Below, in pieces: positions 1 through 7,569 of a DNA stretch of 64,000 nt. Under the pieces are notes generated by a model, which did not search any database, was not told the DNA's origin, and worked only from the letters and a program-made list of their open reading frames with translations. The number at the start of each line of letters is the position of its first letter. Within the stretch, counting starts at the first letter, position 1. The position numbers and the translations under genes were made by a program. This stretch comes from Mycolicibacterium austroafricanum. GTDB taxonomy: Bacteria > Actinomycetota > Actinomycetes > Mycobacteriales > Mycobacteriaceae. Where the stretch lies: NCBI RefSeq assembly GCF_000612725.1, contig NZ_HG964456.1, positions 62,001 to 126,000 on the forward strand, read 5' to 3'.

Positions 1-210
1 GAAGCGCGATCCCAGCCAGCCGCCGAGCAGGTACACGGTCAACGGGACGCCGTACATCTCGGTGAACAACGCCACCAAGAACGCGGTGTAGCCGCCCATT
101 GCCCGCCAATCTCGATGCGTTCTCGGACGAAAGAAGCTCAGCCCAAAAGCCATGAACAACAACGTGTTCACGATCACTAGCGGCCATAATCCGTAGGCTG
201 CATCTGCCAT
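1..210 (-). CDS. N-terminal part of an isoprenylcysteine carboxyl methyltransferase-like membrane protein (runs off the window)
   Basis: This is an open frame of 70 codons that starts with ATG at 210 and continues past the left edge. The protein begins MADAAYGLWPLV, followed by a hydrophobic helix, a basic loop (FRPRTHRDW) and a second helix ending GGWLGSRF. This resembles the N-terminus of actinobacterial membrane methyltransferases of the ICMT/NnrU type, but the SAM-binding C-terminus lies outside the window. The next gene leftwards in the same direction as the DUF2933 gene, it may share its transcript. Confidence 0.5.
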   Translation of the reverse strand, partial: MADAAYGLWPLVIVNTLLFMAFGLSFFRPRTHRDWRAMGGYTAFLVALFTEMYGVPLTVYLLGGWLGSRF

Positions 211-246
211 CGCCAAGACCTCCTGATCGGTGATGGACGTGGAGGT

Positions 247-474
247 TTATGACCGTCCCGCAGAGTCGCGATGCTCCGGCGTATCGGACCGGTCATGCTT
301 GGTGTCGTTACCGTGCCCGCCGCCCATTCCGCCCATCATGAACATCATCATCAATGGGCATGCCAGCGCAAAGAGCAGCAGCGCCGACGTCGACAGCGGA
401 ACACCGATGGCCAGCGCAGTTACGAAAGCGGCGGCCAAGGCCAAGGCGTACCAGGGTAGGTACTGTGTTTTCAT
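247..474 (-). CDS. DUF2933-type small membrane protein
   Basis: The 75-residue protein has two hydrophobic segments and a Met/Gly/His-rich stretch (ACPLMMMFMMGGMGGGHG), as in DUF2933 proteins found in copper-resistance clusters. The tail is hydrophilic and rich in Asp, His and Arg. A good AAGGA ribosome site lies upstream of the ATG at 474. The promoter region carries two CTACGTAG-type sites (539-557), so it probably belongs to the BlaI regulon proposed here. A metal-handling role is inferred from the Met/His content and the neighbours. Confidence 0.7.
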   Translation of the reverse strand: MKTQYLPWYALALAAAFVTALAIGVPLSTSALLLFALACPLMMMFMMGGMGGGHGNDTKHDRSDTPEHRDSAGRS

Positions 475-538
475 CTCGAGGTCCTTCCGTTCGGGCCGCC
501 CTCAAGCATGCGCTTCTACCCTGGCGATGCCCATGGAA

Positions 539-557
539 CTACGTAGGTGATACGTAG
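539..557. promoter_or_regulatory. CTACGTAG operator pair upstream of the DUF2933 gene
   Basis: CTACGTAG at 539-546 is followed by TACGTAG at 551-557, 12 bp apart. The site lies between the DUF2933 gene (leftwards) and the decayed His-rich membrane protein gene (rightwards, ATG at 593). The intact paralogue of that gene, at 12.8-13.6 kb, has the same motif in front of it. BlaI/MecI/CopY repressors bind TAC/GTA half sites, so I read this as a BlaI operator. Confidence 0.55.
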
Positions 558-592
558 GACGAAAGTCCCTGTCTGATTCGCCCAGAGGCCCT

Positions 593-880
593 ATGGCGGA
601 CCCGCCAACGCGATCGTTCTCGTCGGCGTCGGCATCGGCGTCGGTGCTGGCATCGGCGGTAGGCGTCGCATCCGGTCTGCGGCACGGTCATCACGAGCCG
701 GCGGTGTGAAACCCGATCACCACGATCGGACACGCGGACGATCACGGTCGTGCGGCGCCACCCGCTACGTAGCCGGTCGTCGAGTCAGCCGGCACGCCAG
801 CGACACCGGCGCCTGTCGAGGCTCCTTCGCCTGAGTCGCTTCGCCACGAAACGGGCGTTGATCACAACCACGACGAGTAG
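593..880 (+). pseudogene. Decayed copy of the His-rich membrane protein gene
   Basis: From the ATG at 593 the reading frame gives a peptide containing VLASAVGVASGLRHGHH before a TGA at 707. This aligns with VALASTVGVASGLRHGDH in the intact protein encoded at 12794-13606. Further on, another frame ends with PATPAPVEAPSPES and VDHNHDE before a TAG at 878, matching that protein's Pro-rich His/Asp tail. Two frames and internal stops show a 5'-truncated, frameshifted remnant of the C-terminal half. Confidence 0.55.
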
Positions 881-992
881 CGAGTCAACCGCGGCCCGGT
901 GGACTGGTACGTCGAGAACTTCGTCAGGTGTACGTGATGGGGGCAAAAAGGCGCCTTGCTGACTGTCGCACCACCTACTGGGAGTGCCTTCG
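881..992. other. Short spacer without a recognisable gene
   Basis: Nothing convincing is visible between the decayed His-rich gene and the 3' end of the broken transpeptidase gene. Confidence 0.4.
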
Positions 993-1923
993 TTAGATCT
1001 GCCAGTCTTGGGCGCCGTCGTTTTGGTTGTAGGTGCCGACGGAGTTCTTGACGACCACGGGGTCTCCACTGCCGAAGTTGTCATAGAACCATTGAGCGTT
1101 GGCCGGACTGAGGTTTGGACACCCGTGGCTTACGTTGCGCTTGTCTTGATCGTTGACTGACCAGGGCGCGCTGTGAACGAATATGCCGCTGTTGTCGATG
1201 CGAACTGCGTCCTGCACCTTCAGCTTGTAGCCTTCAGCCGAATCGATGGGGACGCCGTACGTCGAGGAGTCCATGACGATATACGCGAACTTCTCCAACA
1301 CGTAGTAGGTGCCGTTGGGGGTTTCGTAACCCTTCTTACCGAGAGAGACGGGAAAAGTCTTCTCCAGCTTGCCGTTGCGCATGATCTCCATCTGGTGAGT
1401 GCTGTCATCGATGGTTGCGACGAGCGCATCGCCGGTCCGGAAGCTCGACTTGGTCCCGCTGGCATCGATGTTCACCGTTGTGTTGGCAGGCCAGAAGTCG
1501 ATGGGTCGCCACCGAAGCTGGGTGTCATTCATCCAGTAGAACTTGCCGGGCACGGGCGGGTTGGAGGAGATGTGAACCGCTTGCTCTGCTATAGAGCGGT
1601 CGGCGATCGGCCGTTAAAAGTTGATGATGATCGGCTTGGCCACCCCGACCATCGCGCGATTGACGGGATTGAACGTCGGCGGCGCGAACAAGCCCGGCCG
1701 GGGGCGCCGGCCGTGAAGGATCACTTAGCGGACCCTGGATCGAATCGGGGGAGAGGACGAACGGTTCTGGCGGGGATCCCGGCATTGCCATCGGATCGAT
1801 CGGCGCCGGCGGTCCGGGAAGGGGCGGCTCCGCCGCAGCGGAGCCGGTGCTCAGCATTAGTGCGCCGGCGAGGCCAGTCGCGGCCAACATCAGTCCCAGC
1901 TTGCGCACTAGCCGCCGCTCCAT
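993..1923 (-). pseudogene. L,D-transpeptidase (YkuD), disrupted
   Basis: The 5' part (start 1923) encodes a signal peptide and a Pro-rich linker. The reading frame then shifts near a run of five C residues around 1700, enters the frame that encodes APPTFNPVNRAMVGVAKPII, and meets an in-frame TAA just before RPIADRSIAEQAVHISSNPP. The remaining 186 codons (993-1553) carry an intact YkuD domain with the catalytic SHGCPN motif. Full-length LdtB-type enzymes have two Ig-like domains; this copy has at most one. The frameshift plus nonsense codon argue for a pseudogene, although an internal start could still make a catalytic fragment without export signal. Confidence 0.75.
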
Positions 1924-1988
1924 AACCGGTCTCCTCGCCTAGATTCTTCCGCCGTGCAACCCAAGAAGCACGACGAGTACTTCCAGAT

Positions 1989-2015
1989 CTACTACCTACG
2001 TACGTTGGCAGTAGG
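1989..2015. promoter_or_regulatory. TAC/GTA operator upstream of the broken transpeptidase gene
   Basis: CTACTACCTACGTACG (1989-2004) is followed by GCAGTAGG (2009-2016). It lies about 70 bp upstream of the leftward transpeptidase start. Further copies of the core occur at 2071-2076 (TACGTA within ACGTACGT) and at 2097-2103 (CTACGTA), the latter in front of the RipC-like remnant. Confidence 0.5.
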
Positions 2016-2148
2016 TCGACCGATTTCGCTTACCGTGCGGTGCGGCAGCGGCTCCGTGTGGACAACCGCCACGTACGTCCGTAACCTAACTGTGATCTAC
2101 GTATCGAGACCGTACTTGGTTCCTGCGCAACGAAAGGACATCCGACGT

Positions 2149-2345
2149 CGTGATCCTTGAACCGATCCGGCGGATCTCCCGTTCGCTGGTGCGGTCGCTG
2201 TTGCGACCTTGCTGTGTGTCGCGGTCGTCAGCGACGTCAACGCCGATCCGGCATCGGACGCACTGGCCCGCATGAATGAGCTGTCCCGCCAGCCGAGCAG
2301 ACCACTGAGGCCATGCACACCGCACAGATCGACTTAGAAACCTTC
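2149..2345 (+). pseudogene. 5' remnant of a RipC-like NlpC/P60 hydrolase gene
   Basis: One frame encodes a hydrophobic signal-like stretch (AVAVATLLCVAVVSDVNA) and DPASDALARMNELSRQ. After a frameshift, the next frame continues AEQTTEAMHTAQIDLE. Together this matches the start of the coiled-coil region that I recall from the mycobacterial RipC family (Rv2190c type). The catalytic domain is absent and at least one more frameshift lies in the signal region, so this is a truncated remnant. Confidence 0.6.
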
Positions 2346-2359
2346 CGGTCGCGGACTAT

Positions 2360-2378
2360 CTACGTAGTGCAATAGTAG
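2360..2378. promoter_or_regulatory. CTACGTAG operator upstream of the DUF305 remnant
   Basis: CTACGTAG at 2360-2367 is followed by ATAGTAG at 2372-2378. The site lies between the RipC-like remnant and the DUF305 remnant. No other gene is visible between 2346 and 2580. Confidence 0.5.
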
Positions 2379-2580
2379 ATGGGCGGCACAGGGCAACGGC
2401 GCGACGCTGGTATGACGCCCTGGGCAGGGCTGCGCGTACCGACAGGACAGTGAGGCTTCTTCATCAAGTCTTCATCGGGACACGAACCGACCCATACTCG
2501 GAATCTTGAGGCTGGACCGAGGCGGCGAGAGCGCTTGCCGCGTGGCCTGGTGTCACGAAGTTGTATGAGAAGGATGCGCG

Positions 2581-2744
2581 ATGCAGCACAAGCGATGTGG
2601 AACTGGGTTTGCGGCGTTGGCAGCGTCGGCCCTGTTCATCACTGCCTGTTCGAATGCGACAACAGACTCTCAGTCATCGCCGAGCGCTGCGAGCAGCGAC
2701 GCGGCCCACAACGACGCTGATGTGACCATCGATGCCGGGCAGAC
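2581..2744 (+). pseudogene. 5' fragment of a DUF305 lipoprotein gene
   Basis: The frame opens with MQHKRCGTGFAALAASALFITAC, a lipoprotein signal with lipobox ITAC, then a Ser/Ala-rich linker and HNDADVT. DUF305 proteins typically continue with a phrase such as FAQMMIPHH, their metal-binding core. Here the sequence changes at about 2740 into the antisense of a response-regulator fragment, and the frame ends artificially at 2844. The DUF305 core is lost, so the gene is presumed dead. Confidence 0.55.
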
Positions 2745-2949
2745 CTATGCCCAGGATGACGACATCGGGATCGAGGTCGCGCGCGACGGCGATCGCGTCG
2801 ACGCCGTTGCCGGCCACGACCGCCTCGAACTGCTCGCGTTCTAGATAGCTGGCCACCACTTCGGCCAGGGGAAGTTCGTCGTCGACGACCAGGACAGGGT
2901 ATCCCTTCGCCTGCTCAGGTGTACCCGGTTGATCCTCCATATCCCGCAT
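2740..2949 (-). pseudogene. 5' fragment of a response-regulator gene
   Basis: The fragment encodes the first half of a CheY-like receiver: VLVVDDE with the acidic pair, then DPDVVILGIGLPGIDG. It breaks off at that point, where the DUF305 fragment begins on the other strand. The usual phospho-Asp position reads G here (VVILGIG), as in the intact regulator at 6814-7506. Output domain absent. Confidence 0.55.
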
Positions 2950-3078
2950 GGTGCCCGCTGAAGCAGCCGCGGCGGCGCACGACCGCCCGAAGCGGCGCGA
3001 TCTTCAGCAGATCTTTACGAGACTCATACCGATTACGTCCTTCGGCTGGGAGACGCTCACTATGGAGGAGGGCCTGAC

Positions 3079-3270
3079 ATGCGCTGGCTGATGGACGTCT
3101 GCCCGAACAATCTCGGGTGGCAAACGTGGCTGATCCTGTGCGCCGTCATTGTCGTGATGTGAGCCGCCGGCGCGACGGCCCTGTTCCACGCTTCTGGCCG
3201 GCCGCGCCGCAGGCAGCGGCGTGAGGCAATAGAGGAGCCTGTTCGCAGCGGCCAAGTCGGGGCGGAGTGA
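3079..3270 (+). pseudogene. Small membrane protein gene with an in-frame TGA
   Basis: After a GGAGGAGGG ribosome site, an ATG at 3079 opens MRWLMDVCPNNLGWQTWLIL and a hydrophobic helix. A TGA at 3160-3162 stops it after 27 residues. The same frame continues for 35 more codons with a basic tail (GRPRRRQRREAIEEP) to TGA at 3268. TGG to TGA at a position where Trp would fit suggests a recent nonsense mutation. Confidence 0.5.
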
Positions 3271-3311
3271 CTGGTCAGCAACGCGGCCGAACGTAGCGCT
3301 CGCGCGGGGTG

Positions 3312-4724
3312 TCAGTATTCGATCAAGCGCGTGACGTAGGGCGTCATGCCGGAGCTGCGTACGGGTGAGATTTTGACCACTGACCCCGTGTAGGGGGCTT
3401 CGATCATCATGCCGTCGCCGAGGTACATGGCTTCGTGCTGGCTGGCGTTGGGGCCGTAGAAGATGAGATCGCCGCGCTGCATCTGCGATGACGGAACTTT
3501 GCGGCCGGCGTTGTACTGGGATCCGGAGTAGTGGTCGAGCTTGATGCCGACTCCAGCGAAGGCGTAGAGCATGAGGCCGGAGCAGTCGAAGCCGACGGTG
3601 TTGGCTCCTTGATCGATTCCCCGAGAGGGCCCGTTGGCGTTGCCACCGCCCCATGAGTAGGGAACGCCGAGTTGTGACATGGCGCGTCGGATCACGAACT
3701 CCGAGGCCTGGCGGCCGTACAGGCGGGGGATGCGTCCATTGGTGATGCCGGGATCTGCAGCAGCGGTCGCGGGGGAGAGGATGCCCAGTTTGGTGAGGAA
3801 GTTTCGGCCCATGTCGGCGGTGAGTTGCAGCGAGGTCGCCATGATTTTGAGGACGGCGTTGATCATGGCTATGGGGTCGCCGGCCACATTGGCGCTGGGC
3901 ACCATCGGCAGCGTGGTGTCCCACTGGCCGGTGCCCGAGCTGTCCGCCGGTGCCGGGCTGGAGCGGTCCCATTGGCCGCTCGGCGGCACCGGGGTACCGG
4001 GTTGTGCGGCCGTGGGCTGGCGCGTGGTGGCTGCTACCGGTCGGGCAGTAGTGAGTCGGGTTTGTGCGGAGTCGCGTTCGGCGGCCAACCGGGTGAGGTC
4101 GGACTGCTGATTGGTGAATGCGCGTTGCGCGGCAACGAGTTCCGCGACTGCACCGTCCTGCTGTCGTTGCGCCTCGGCCGCTGCGGCGTCGGCGTCCAGC
4201 CGGGCCTGCTTGGCGGCTGAGAGTCGGTTGGCGCGTTCAGTCTGGCTTCGGCGAAGATCGTCTTTGACCCTGCCGAAGGCAAGGAGATAGGTCTGCTGCG
4301 TCGAGGCTGCCGAGAGGATGTCTTCAGGGCTGCTTGCCAGCGGCAGTGAGCGCGAGGGACCGTTCATATAGGTCGAGGCGGCGAACTCGTCGAAACGCTG
4401 CTGCGTCGCGTCGATGGCGGTTTGGCTGTCGGCGAGTGCTTTCTCGCTGTCGGCGAGTCTGCGGTGCGCCTCGGAGACCGCCTCGCGGGCGGTGGCAAGC
4501 TCAACCAGGGCCCGATTGACGCTCTCCTGCTTGTGTTGGATGTCCGCGCCGATATCGGCGACGTGCTGGTTGACCTCGGCGACGGCGGCGACAAGTCCTG
4601 CGACCGTTTCGCTGTCACCATCAGGTTCGCTTCCGTGGCCGGCCGTTGCGACGCCCGAGGTGTGAAGCACCAGCATTGACGCAAGTACCCCGGCGATGAG
4701 AAGTGAAGTGAGGCGCCGCATCAA
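3312..4724 (-). CDS. RipA-like NlpC/P60 peptidoglycan endopeptidase
   Basis: The 470-residue secreted protein has a signal peptide, a long coiled-coil region (about 40-225), a Pro/Thr-rich linker and a C-terminal NlpC/P60 domain. The domain keeps VGFDCSGL with Cys381, SQHEAMYLG with His430 and Glu442, which match the catalytic Cys, His and Glu of M. tuberculosis RipA (472 residues) in spacing. The family cleaves the D-Glu/meso-DAP bond of stem peptides, and the coiled coil blocks the active site until it is removed. The gene is divergent from blaI across a 377-bp region with a cluster of TAC/GTA operators. Induction together with blaI is therefore likely. Confidence 0.85.
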   Translation of the reverse strand: MMRRLTSLLIAGVLASMLVLHTSGVATAGHGSEPDGDSETVAGLVAAVAEVNQHVADIGADIQHKQESVNRALVELATAREAVSEAHRRLADSEKALADSQTAIDATQQRFDEFAASTYMNGPSRSLPLASSPEDILSAASTQQTYLLAFGRVKDDLRRSQTERANRLSAAKQARLDADAAAAEAQRQQDGAVAELVAAQRAFTNQQSDLTRLAAERDSAQTRLTTARPVAATTRQPTAAQPGTPVPPSGQWDRSSPAPADSSGTGQWDTTLPMVPSANVAGDPIAMINAVLKIMATSLQLTADMGRNFLTKLGILSPATAAADPGITNGRIPRLYGRQASEFVIRRAMSQLGVPYSWGGGNANGPSRGIDQGANTVGFDCSGLMLYAFAGVGIKLDHYSGSQYNAGRKVPSSQMQRGDLIFYGPNASQHEAMYLGDGMMIEAPYTGSVVKISPVRSSGMTPYVTRLIEY

Positions 4725-4799
4725 TTCTCCTGAGTGGGGCGGCTGCCGGGTGGCCGCGAGTCGGACGGGGCAGTGCGCCGACGTGTCATGTCTGACGGC

Positions 4800-4849
4800 C
4801 TACTACCTCTGTAGGTACGTAGTGGCATAGTACGTATTTGGAACGTACA
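4800..4849. promoter_or_regulatory. Operator cluster between the RipA-like gene and blaI
   Basis: The segment contains TACTAC-CTCT-GTAGGTA (4801-4817), GGTACGTAGT (4813-4822) and ATAGTACGTA (4827-4836). Read leftwards, TACTAT (complement of 4827-4832) is a possible -10 box for the RipA-like gene, so a bound repressor would block it. A TACATT -10 candidate for blaI lies at 5029-5034. The rest of 4850-5101 shows no gene. Confidence 0.65.
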
Positions 4850-5101
4850 TCACTGCAGCATCAGGAGAAGCGCCTGTCACAGTCTCAACTCGGTAACACC
4901 TGACCGGCCGGCAGGATCTGCTGTTGGCCCGAGGTGCCGGTGCCTTGGATCCGATTCGATGACGCACGCCGGGGCGAAATCGGTTGCGCAGCCACGGCGA
5001 GGTCCCCGACATCTGGTCTGTTGGCGGCTACATTAGGAGGCTGCAGGGTGCCGCGCTGTGCGAATCGGCCACCTCGTTAGAGCGAGCAGGAGTTGCGGCG
5101 G

Positions 5102-5467
5102 ATGGAACAGCGAGGATTCGGCGATCTCGAAGCGGTGGTCATGGACTGGGTGTGGTATCACCAGGAGCCGGTCACCGTACGCGACGTGTTCGAGGACCTG
5201 TCTGAGCAGCGGCCAATCGCGTACACCACGGTGCTGTCGACCATGGACAACCTGTATCGCAAGCGGTGGCTAAAACGGCAGCGCAACGGCAAGGCCTATG
5301 TGTACCGGGCGGCGATGAGTCGTGAAGAGCGGTCGGCGCGGCTGATGAAAGCTGCCTTCGACTCCGGCGGCGACACCAACACTGTGCTGGCATTTTTTGT
5401 CGAGCAGATGAGTACAGAGCAATCAGCCCAACTGAAGGCGGCGCTGCTTAAGGGGCGGCGATCATGA
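5102..5467 (+). CDS. blaI: BlaI/MecI-family transcriptional repressor
   Basis: The 121-residue protein has the N-terminal winged helix of the BlaI/MecI/CopY family: FGDLEAVVMDWVW, then VRDVFEDL and the recognition region AYTTVLSTMDNLYRKRWLKR. The C-terminal half is a helical dimerisation arm. It has no CxC copper cluster, so it is closer to BlaI than to CopY. I chose ATG 5102 because AGGAG lies at the right distance; TTG 5093 would be too close. It overlaps the M56 protease gene by ATGA, the same arrangement as Rv1846c-Rv1845c of M. tuberculosis. Its likely targets are the CTACGTAG sites listed here. Confidence 0.85.
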   Translation: MEQRGFGDLEAVVMDWVWYHQEPVTVRDVFEDLSEQRPIAYTTVLSTMDNLYRKRWLKRQRNGKAYVYRAAMSREERSARLMKAAFDSGGDTNTVLAFFVEQMSTEQSAQLKAALLKGRRS

Positions 5468-6384
5468 CGACGGCGCTGTGGCTGGTGCTCTACGGCGCAG
5501 TGCTGGCGTGGCTTGCTCCACCGGTACTGCGGCGCCTTACTGGTGGCGGGGTCAGTCCGTCCATGGGTGTGGCCGCCTGGCTGGCCACGGTTGCCGCCGT
5601 GCTTGCGGCATGGCTGGCGGCAGTGGTGCTGGTGGTCAACGCGACGTCAAACAGCATCCTCGACGGCTCGGTCGTGACCCTCTGCCTGGAACTGTTTGGG
5701 TTCTCCGATCACACCCCGCTGGCGGGACGCCTCGGCTCTATTGCGCTCATCGGCGGGGGGCTGCTGACCTCGGCGGTCGTGGCGCTGCGACTGGGTCGCT
5801 GCCTGGCCGGACTGCGCACCCGAAGCCACGAGCACGCACACGCCGCGCGGATCGTCGGTCGGCCCACCGACCATCCCCACGTCGTTGTCGTCGAGGCGGA
5901 CCTTCCCGCCGCTTACTGTGTCATCGGCCGCCCCCATGCCATCGTCGTCACCTCGGCGGCCGTGAAATCGTTGAACCGAGCGCAACTGAAAGCGGTTCTG
6001 GCCCACGAGAATGCTCACCTAACAGGGCATCATCACCACATTCTCATGGTGCTGCGTGCCCTCGCCGCCACCCTTCCTCACCTGCCCTTGTTCGCCTGCG
6101 CACATCAGGCTGTGGCGGAACTGCTGGAGATGTGCGCCGACGATACCGCCGCTCGTCGCGTCGGCACTCGTCCTCTACTGGCGGGGTTACTCGCGCTGGC
6201 CGGTCACCGACCTCCGGTGGCCGAAGGTCTGGCCGCGGCGGCAATGGCGGTCATCACCCGCGCCGAGCGACTAGTCACCCCGACGCGTCGGCACGTGCAG
6301 TGGCGTCATCGCGCTCTCCTGGTTGCCGCCATCGCCACGATGCTCGCCACACCGGCATTCATCCAGGTGCTCTGCCACCACTAG
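5464..6384 (+). CDS. M56-family (BlaR1-like) membrane metalloprotease
   Basis: The 306-residue protein has two N-terminal membrane helices, a third near 90-110, a cytoplasmic zinc-protease domain and a C-terminal helix. HENAH (181-185) and E222xxxD226 are the expected zinc ligands and catalytic residue. It has no penicillin-binding sensor domain, as in other actinobacterial M56 partners of BlaI, so the signal is unknown. By analogy with BlaR1 it would inactivate the BlaI repressor after sensing an envelope signal. An unusual run GHHHH follows the zinc motif and could bind further metal. Confidence 0.8.
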   Translation: MTTALWLVLYGAVLAWLAPPVLRRLTGGGVSPSMGVAAWLATVAAVLAAWLAAVVLVVNATSNSILDGSVVTLCLELFGFSDHTPLAGRLGSIALIGGGLLTSAVVALRLGRCLAGLRTRSHEHAHAARIVGRPTDHPHVVVVEADLPAAYCVIGRPHAIVVTSAAVKSLNRAQLKAVLAHENAHLTGHHHHILMVLRALAATLPHLPLFACAHQAVAELLEMCADDTAARRVGTRPLLAGLLALAGHRPPVAEGLAAAAMAVITRAERLVTPTRRHVQWRHRALLVAAIATMLATPAFIQVLCHH

Positions 6385-6511
6385 GTGCCCCTAGCTCTGA
6401 TCCGGGTTCGGGTCGGCCAATGCGCACTTCGACGGACGAGAACCCTTCGACGGTCGGGTATCGGCCCACCCAGCAAAGTCTTCGCTGACCGCCTGACGCC
6501 TGCGTCCACAG

Positions 6512-6543
6512 CGTAGATTATCTACGGAGTCAAACCGTAGATG
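6512..6543. promoter_or_regulatory. Inverted-repeat operator downstream of the M56 gene
   Basis: CGTAGA-TTA-TCTACG (6512-6526) is a perfect inverted repeat, and a further half site CGTAGATG lies at 6536-6543. It is the first of two operators before the response-regulator gene. The interval 6385-6813 holds no other gene. Confidence 0.55.
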
Positions 6544-6663
6544 ACCAGTGCAAAGGCTTGCTGTCGGCGGTTGCGCTGTACCGCCTGGATCAGCGAGGAC
6601 GGCTGGGATCAACGCCGAAGGCCGTTGATGACGCGACCCGGCGCTAAATGTCCCGGTCGGCGC

Positions 6664-6692
6664 GCCATCTACGTAGTAACTACATAGATGGC
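6664..6692. promoter_or_regulatory. 29-bp palindromic operator upstream of the response-regulator gene
   Basis: Left arm GCCATCTACGTAGT and right arm ACTACATAGATGGC meet around a central A. The arms match at 13 of 14 positions. It is the longest and most symmetric site of the set and defines the motif best. It lies about 120 bp before the regulator start codon. Confidence 0.65.
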
Positions 6693-6813
6693 GGTAGGCT
6701 GTCTCGTAGGCGGTGCAGTGAGGATGCATAGGCGCGCTTTAGTTTTCGTGAACGGCTAGGAGAATGCCACGACGATCGAGTCGCACCGCTATGTCGCTGG
6801 TTCCGTACCGCCA

Positions 6814-7506
6814 GTGGCGGCCGCTGGCCGCATCCGTGTGCTACTGGTGGAGCCTCGACGCATCTATGCGGCCACCGTGGCGCGACACTTACGCGCCGGC
6901 GGTTTCGCCGTGGAGGTGGCCTATTCGCCAGGTGCTGCACTCACAGGGCTGCGCGAGCGTGATCCCGATGTGGTCGTGGTGGGCGTCGGCACTCAGGGGC
7001 TGGGCACGGCCATGCTTGACCGCATCCGTCAGGAAACTCAAGTCGGCGTGGTTGCTCTCAGCGACGGCGATATTACGCCGCTGCTCGTGAGTACCGGGGT
7101 CGTCTGTGTGGGCGACATCGAGGTGCTGAACGTGCGAATTCGGCTGGCGCTGAGGCGCTGCGGTGTCGGCGGCGAACCACGTGGCGGCGGCCACGGCGAC
7201 GAGACGCATCGCCGTGAGATCGGAGATCTCCGTATTGATGTGGCCGCGCGTCGGGTGTTCCTCCGCGACGAGCCATTGCCGCTCACCCGCACGGAGTTTG
7301 AGATTCTCTGCACGCTGGCGGAGAGTCCCGGTGAACCGGTGACGTGTCGTCAATTGCAGCTGAGCCTGTGGGGGGATGCGTCCGACGGTGGCCGGTCCAC
7401 TCTGGGGGTGCATGTGGGTAATCTTCGGCGCAAGCTGGGTGAGGACCCACACTCACCGCGGTATCTCCGTACGGTGCGCGGGACCGGTTACTGTCTGACC
7501 GGCTAA
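6814..7506 (+). CDS. OmpR/PhoB-type regulator with a degenerate receiver domain
   Basis: The protein has about 230 residues: a CheY-like fold (1-115) and a winged-helix DNA-binding domain (135-230) with RTEFEIL, a recognition region around STLGVHVGNLRRKLGED and RYLRTVRGTGYCL. The receiver lacks the phospho-acceptor: Gly57 stands where Asp is expected, the acidic pair reads VEP, and the conserved Lys is missing. It must act without phosphorylation. GTG 6814 is the only good start in this frame; translation may begin elsewhere. No histidine kinase is adjacent. Two TAC/GTA operators precede it, so BlaI may control it. Confidence 0.75.
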   Translation: MAAAGRIRVLLVEPRRIYAATVARHLRAGGFAVEVAYSPGAALTGLRERDPDVVVVGVGTQGLGTAMLDRIRQETQVGVVALSDGDITPLLVSTGVVCVGDIEVLNVRIRLALRRCGVGGEPRGGGHGDETHRREIGDLRIDVAARRVFLRDEPLPLTRTEFEILCTLAESPGEPVTCRQLQLSLWGDASDGGRSTLGVHVGNLRRKLGEDPHSPRYLRTVRGTGYCLTG

Positions 7507-7529
7507 GTGGGGGCAGCGAGTGCCTGGTG

Positions 7530-7564
7530 CGCCGCAGTGATGCAGCTGGTGACAGATTGCGGCG
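7530..7564. terminator. Possible bidirectional terminator
   Basis: CGCCGCA (7530-7536) and TGCGGCG (7558-7564) form a perfect 7-bp stem with a 21-base loop between two convergent genes. There is no T-run, so the call is weak. Confidence 0.3.
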
Positions 7565-7569
7565 AGGAC

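Noticed and set aside
6391..6729. A 112-codon leftward frame between the M56 gene and the regulator gene
   Set aside because: It covers both palindromic operators, has no ribosome site and no recognisable motif.
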